From the NCBI GenBank assembly GCA_017407365.1, contig JAFQWR010000182.1, positions 1 to 16,230 on the forward strand: DNA of 16,230 nt, in the 5' to 3' direction. Below are positions 14,123-16,230 of this stretch, piece after piece. A program made the translations under genes and the position numbers. Below the pieces are notes generated by a model, which ran no database searches, was not told the DNA's origin, and saw only the letters and a list, made by a program, of their open reading frames with translations. Numbering within the stretch: position 1 is the first letter of the stretch; the number at the start of each line of letters is the position of its first letter. The stretch is from Clostridia bacterium. Lineage in GTDB: Bacteria > Bacillota > Clostridia > Christensenellales > HGM11417.

Positions 14123-15166
14123 ATGTGTGACTTAAAAGGGTGTGACATTGCGGTTTTTTTACGGAAGACACAGCCTCTTTGCGAGGTAGACCTTTTGGGA
14201 TTCACGGCACTCGGTGCGCTGAGGGAAAGCTTTCCCGAGGCAACCGTTTCAGAGGGTGAGCCTTTGCCTTCCCTGCTTTTTGCTTCGGGCAATCGCTTTG
14301 CGTGCGTAATTGACGCGTGCTATCCCTTCTTTCAGCGAGAACAGCTTTTTTCCCTGCTGGAATATCTTGTGCTTTCGGGAGAACGCTCCGTGCGCTTCCG
14401 TGCAGGCGCTTTGATTGGTGCAGGGGAGGATAGGCCGATTGCTTCGCTTCCGTATAAGCACGTTTCGTGTGGGGAGGCGTTCAGTGCGGCAACCTTCTCG
14501 CAGTATTACGAATATTTCCGCAGGCTGAACGTGCAGGCACTTATCAACAGCGGCGCGCTGGTGTATCAGCCGCACACCGTTGTGGCAGACCGTCATACGG
14601 TGGCAGAGGCAGGCGCGCGCATTCTGCCGTACGTCACCTTAATCCGCACAAGGCTCTCAGGCAGCTGTGCCGTAGAGGACAGCGCACTTTTCGATTGCGA
14701 CGTTGGCGAGGGCAGCAGTGTTTTAAGCTCACGCCTGATGGGTGTAAGCGTGGGTGCAAATGTCACGGTTGGGCCCTTTGCCTATCTGCGTAAGGGCACG
14801 GTATTGCAAAACGGCTCTCATGTGGGTGCTTTCTGCGAGATGAAGCAGGCAGAGCTCGGTGAGGGCAGTAAGGTAGCGCATCTGAGCTACGTGGGTGATG
14901 CTCTTTTGGGTAAGGGCTGCAACGTGGGCTGCGGTGCGGTTTTTGCAAATTATAACGGTAGCGTAAAGGCAAGAACGGTGGTAGGTGACCGCGTATTTAT
15001 CGGCTGTAACAGCAATCTGGTTGCGCCGCTCAGCGTGGGTAGCTGCAGCTACGTGGCGGCAGGAAGCACCGTAACAAAGGATATTTCCGAGGGTAGCCTC
15101 GTGATTGCGCGGAGCCGCCAGGCGGAAAAGACGCATTGGGCAGAAAACCCATTCGTGGGCAAATGA
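14123..15166 (+). CDS. GlmU-like glucosamine-1-phosphate acetyltransferase lacking a recognisable uridylyltransferase domain
   Basis: The protein has 347 residues, against about 455 in bifunctional GlmU. Residues about 150-340 are the GlmU left-handed beta-helix. Acetyltransferase residues align well: R223 (YLRKGTVL), K241 (EMKQAELGEGSK), H253 and Y256 (AHLSYVGDA), N276 (ANYNG) and K282, with the ARSRQ tail at 329-333. RRLNVQAL at 133-140 matches the RINV linker helix of GlmU. Residues 1-120 lack the nucleotide-binding AAGxGTRMxSxxPK loop. VIDACYPFFQREQLFSLLEYL (62-82) may be the remnant of the sugar-nucleotide GT-A fold. The enzyme should still make GlcNAc-1-phosphate but not UDP-GlcNAc. It sits where glmU normally sits, before prs. 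The start is uncertain: AGGGGGT lies 15 bases upstream, the promoter overlaps, and an in-frame TTG occurs 24 codons in. Confidence 0.82.
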   Translation: MCDLKGCDIAVFLRKTQPLCEVDLLGFTALGALRESFPEATVSEGEPLPSLLFASGNRFACVIDACYPFFQREQLFSLLEYLVLSGERSVRFRAGALIGAGEDRPIASLPYKHVSCGEAFSAATFSQYYEYFRRLNVQALINSGALVYQPHTVVADRHTVAEAGARILPYVTLIRTRLSGSCAVEDSALFDCDVGEGSSVLSSRLMGVSVGANVTVGPFAYLRKGTVLQNGSHVGAFCEMKQAELGEGSKVAHLSYVGDALLGKGCNVGCGAVFANYNGSVKARTVVGDRVFIGCNSNLVAPLSVGSCSYVAAGSTVTKDISEGSLVIARSRQAEKTHWAENPFVGK

Positions 15167-15248
15167 GGGGAAAACCCCTTCAACGGGCAGGACAAGCCCT
15201 TTTCATTCGTTATCTTTGGGGAAAGATAGAGGTGGCGGTTCACCGCCA
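15137..15248 (+). other. Cluster of small hairpins before prs
   Basis: Consecutive inverted repeats fill the end of the GlmU-like gene and the 102-base gap. They are TGGG/CCCA (15137-15151) competing with CCCA-TTCG-TGGG (15148-15159), AGGGG-AAAA-CCCCT (15166-15179), GGGC/GCCC (15185-15199, then TTTT), TATCTTT-GGGG-AAAGATA (15211-15228) and TGGCGG-TTCA-CCGCCA (15233-15248). The prs ribosome binding site GGAGG follows at 15256-15260. No known riboswitch consensus is recognised. The arrangement suggests a structured prs leader or a small palindromic repeat element. Confidence 0.55.
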
Positions 15249-15268
15249 AAAATACGGAGGATAGCACA

Positions 15269-16230
15269 ATGATAACTCACGGCAACAGTATTAAACTCTT
15301 TGCAGGAAACGCAAGCAAGCAGCTTGCCACCGAGATTGCATCTCTTCTGAAAATGGAGATTGGTGAAATCGAGGCAGGTCGTTTCAGCGACGGCGAAACG
15401 ATGGTTAACATTCACGAATCCGTTCGTGGCAGAGACGTATTTGTTATTCAGTCTACGGCTGCTCCCACCAACGACAATCTGATGGAATTATTGGTTATGA
15501 TCGACGCGTTGAAGCGTGCATCCGCAGGCAGAGTAACTGCTGTGTTGCCTTATTTCGGTTATGCCCGTCAGGACCGTAAGGCTCGCTCGCGTGATCCCAT
15601 CACCGCAAAGCTCGTTGCTAACCTTATCACTGTTGCGGGCGCTGACCGCGTGCTTACGATGGATTTGCACGCTGCGCAGCTGCAGGGCTTCTTTGATATT
15701 CCCGTAGACCACCTCTACGGCGCTCCCGTGCTTACGGATTATCTCATCAAAAACAATTATCGCTCCGACGATCTCGTTATCGTCAGCCCCGACGTAGGCA
15801 GTGTTAAGCGTGCACGTAACCTTGCCGCCCGTATGAATGCGCCCATCGCAATCATCGATAAGCGCCGTCCCGGAGCAAACGCCGTTGAAATTATGAACAT
15901 CATCGGTGACGTTCAGGGCAAGCGTTGCATCATGGTAGACGATATGATTGACACCGCAGGCACCATCGTACAGGGTGCAGACGCCCTCGTTGCAAACGGA
16001 GCAAAGGAGGTTATTGCCTGCTGCACGCACGCCGTACTCAGCGGCCCCGCTTTAGAGCGCCTGCAGAATTCCGTAATCAAAGAGGTTATCACCTTAAATA
16101 CCTACGAGCATAAGGACAAGCTGATTGACAAGTTGGGCACATTCTATATCATCTTCATTATGGCTGTGCCCTCTTTGGGATATATCTTTATTTTCCGTGC
16201 TATTGGCAGCACAATGAAATTACCGACGAC
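15269..16230 (+). CDS. prs: Ribose-phosphate pyrophosphokinase (PRPP synthetase), 3' end outside the window or altered
   Basis: This enzyme makes PRPP from ribose-5-phosphate and ATP for nucleotide, histidine, tryptophan and NAD synthesis. The start at 15269 follows GGAGG at 15256-15260. Family signatures are all present to about residue 278: [60 protein letters not shown], the flexible-loop [10 protein letters not shown] and the PRPP loop [10 protein letters not shown]. It follows a GlmU-like gene, the usual Bacillota order. The frame stays open to the window end with no stop. From about Y279 the sequence no longer resembles PRPP synthetase: instead of the expected (L)SVAxLxAEAI end it reads a hydrophobic stretch with [18 protein letters not shown] at 292-309. 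Neither other forward frame restores the family sequence, so a simple frameshift does not explain it. Confidence 0.93.
   Translation, partial: MITHGNSIKLFAGNASKQLATEIASLLKMEIGEIEAGRFSDGETMVNIHESVRGRDVFVIQSTAAPTNDNLMELLVMIDALKRASAGRVTAVLPYFGYARQDRKARSRDPITAKLVANLITVAGADRVLTMDLHAAQLQGFFDIPVDHLYGAPVLTDYLIKNNYRSDDLVIVSPDVGSVKRARNLAARMNAPIAIIDKRRPGANAVEIMNIIGDVQGKRCIMVDDMIDTAGTIVQGADALVANGAKEVIACCTHAVLSGPALERLQNSVIKEVITLNTYEHKDKLIDKLGTFYIIFIMAVPSLGYIFIFRAIGSTMKLPT
16103..16230 (+). other. Anomalous 3' tail of prs encoding a membrane-like segment
   Basis: The last 128 bases stay in the prs frame but encode a charged stretch ([11 protein letters not shown]) and then a membrane-helix-like segment, richer in A and T than the rest of prs. 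The change from PRPP synthetase-like sequence lies between about 16103 and 16136. An assembly join near a contig end, a real rearrangement or a fusion are all possible. Confidence 0.55.

Noticed and set aside
15185..15204. Intrinsic terminator between the GlmU-like gene and prs
   Set aside because: The GGGC/GCCC stem is only 4 bp with a 7-base loop and four T's; too weak to call alone, so it is kept only as part of the hairpin cluster.
15137..15260. Guanidine-II (mini-ykkC) or PRPP riboswitch before prs
   Set aside because: Hairpin loops read AAAA, AGGACAA, GGGG and TTCA, not the paired ACGR loops of mini-ykkC, and the region is too short and lacks the conserved cores of the ykkC-2b PRPP class as I know them.
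15488..16030. 180-codon open frame on the minus strand inside prs
   Set aside because: It is the antisense shadow of a strongly conserved PRPP synthetase; prs is open on the plus strand from 15269 to the end of the window.
1..16230. CRISPR array, insertion sequence, integrase or prophage genes
   Set aside because: No regularly spaced direct repeats, transposase, integrase or phage structural motifs were seen on either strand.

Overview
The window is a gene-dense, ordinary-looking bacterial chromosome segment of mixed AT/GC content, with short intergenic gaps and AAGGAG-type ribosome binding sites. The gene set (rel after recJ, a HemZ-type radical SAM protein, the SCIFF peptide with a TIGR04086-like membrane protein, a PepV-type dipeptidase, a glmU-position gene followed by prs) points to Bacillota, class Clostridia, most likely an uncultured lineage. 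I cannot name the genus. I see no rRNA, tRNA, insertion sequence, prophage or CRISPR array, and no gene-free stretch longer than about 150 bases.

Positions 1-5330 hold one co-oriented run: the 3' part of recJ, a bifunctional rel (ppGpp synthetase/hydrolase), an MBL-fold hydrolase and hemZ, closed by a strong intrinsic terminator. Positions 5369-6120 hold a four-helix membrane protein and the 55-residue SCIFF (ranthipeptide precursor) gene scfA. scfA has its own good sigma-A-like promoter and terminator. The radical SAM maturase scfB that normally follows is absent; gltX follows instead. Positions 6160-8983 hold gltX and a PepV-type M20 dipeptidase, ending in a textbook terminator. A near-identical 20-bp element precedes both the membrane-protein gene and gltX.

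Positions 9021-11449 hold a single large gene, with its own consensus promoter, for a 773-residue protein. It has an unrecognised N-terminal domain, an acidic/basic low-complexity linker, a degenerate P-loop domain and a complete CbbX/SpoVK-like AAA+ domain. It converges on an unrecognised 216-residue gene on the minus strand (11498-12148), and the two share a bidirectional terminator. Divergent from the latter is rlmH, followed by an M14 metallopeptidase resembling gamma-D-glutamyl-diaminopimelate peptidases and by tadA.

Positions 14091-16230 hold a GlmU-like protein and prs. The GlmU-like protein keeps the acetyltransferase beta-helix and its catalytic residues but has lost the recognisable uridylyltransferase half. 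prs is preceded by a cluster of small hairpins. The last ~100 bases of prs encode a hydrophobic, membrane-like tail instead of the expected PRPP synthetase C-terminus, which could mean an assembly join, a rearrangement or a truncated gene.

Most of the content is housekeeping: DNA repair, stringent response, tRNA charging and editing, ribosome modification, peptide and peptidoglycan turnover, amino-sugar and PRPP supply. The less ordinary items are the scfB-less scfA, the tandem AAA+ protein, the unknown minus-strand gene, the one-domain GlmU-like protein and the prs leader and tail.
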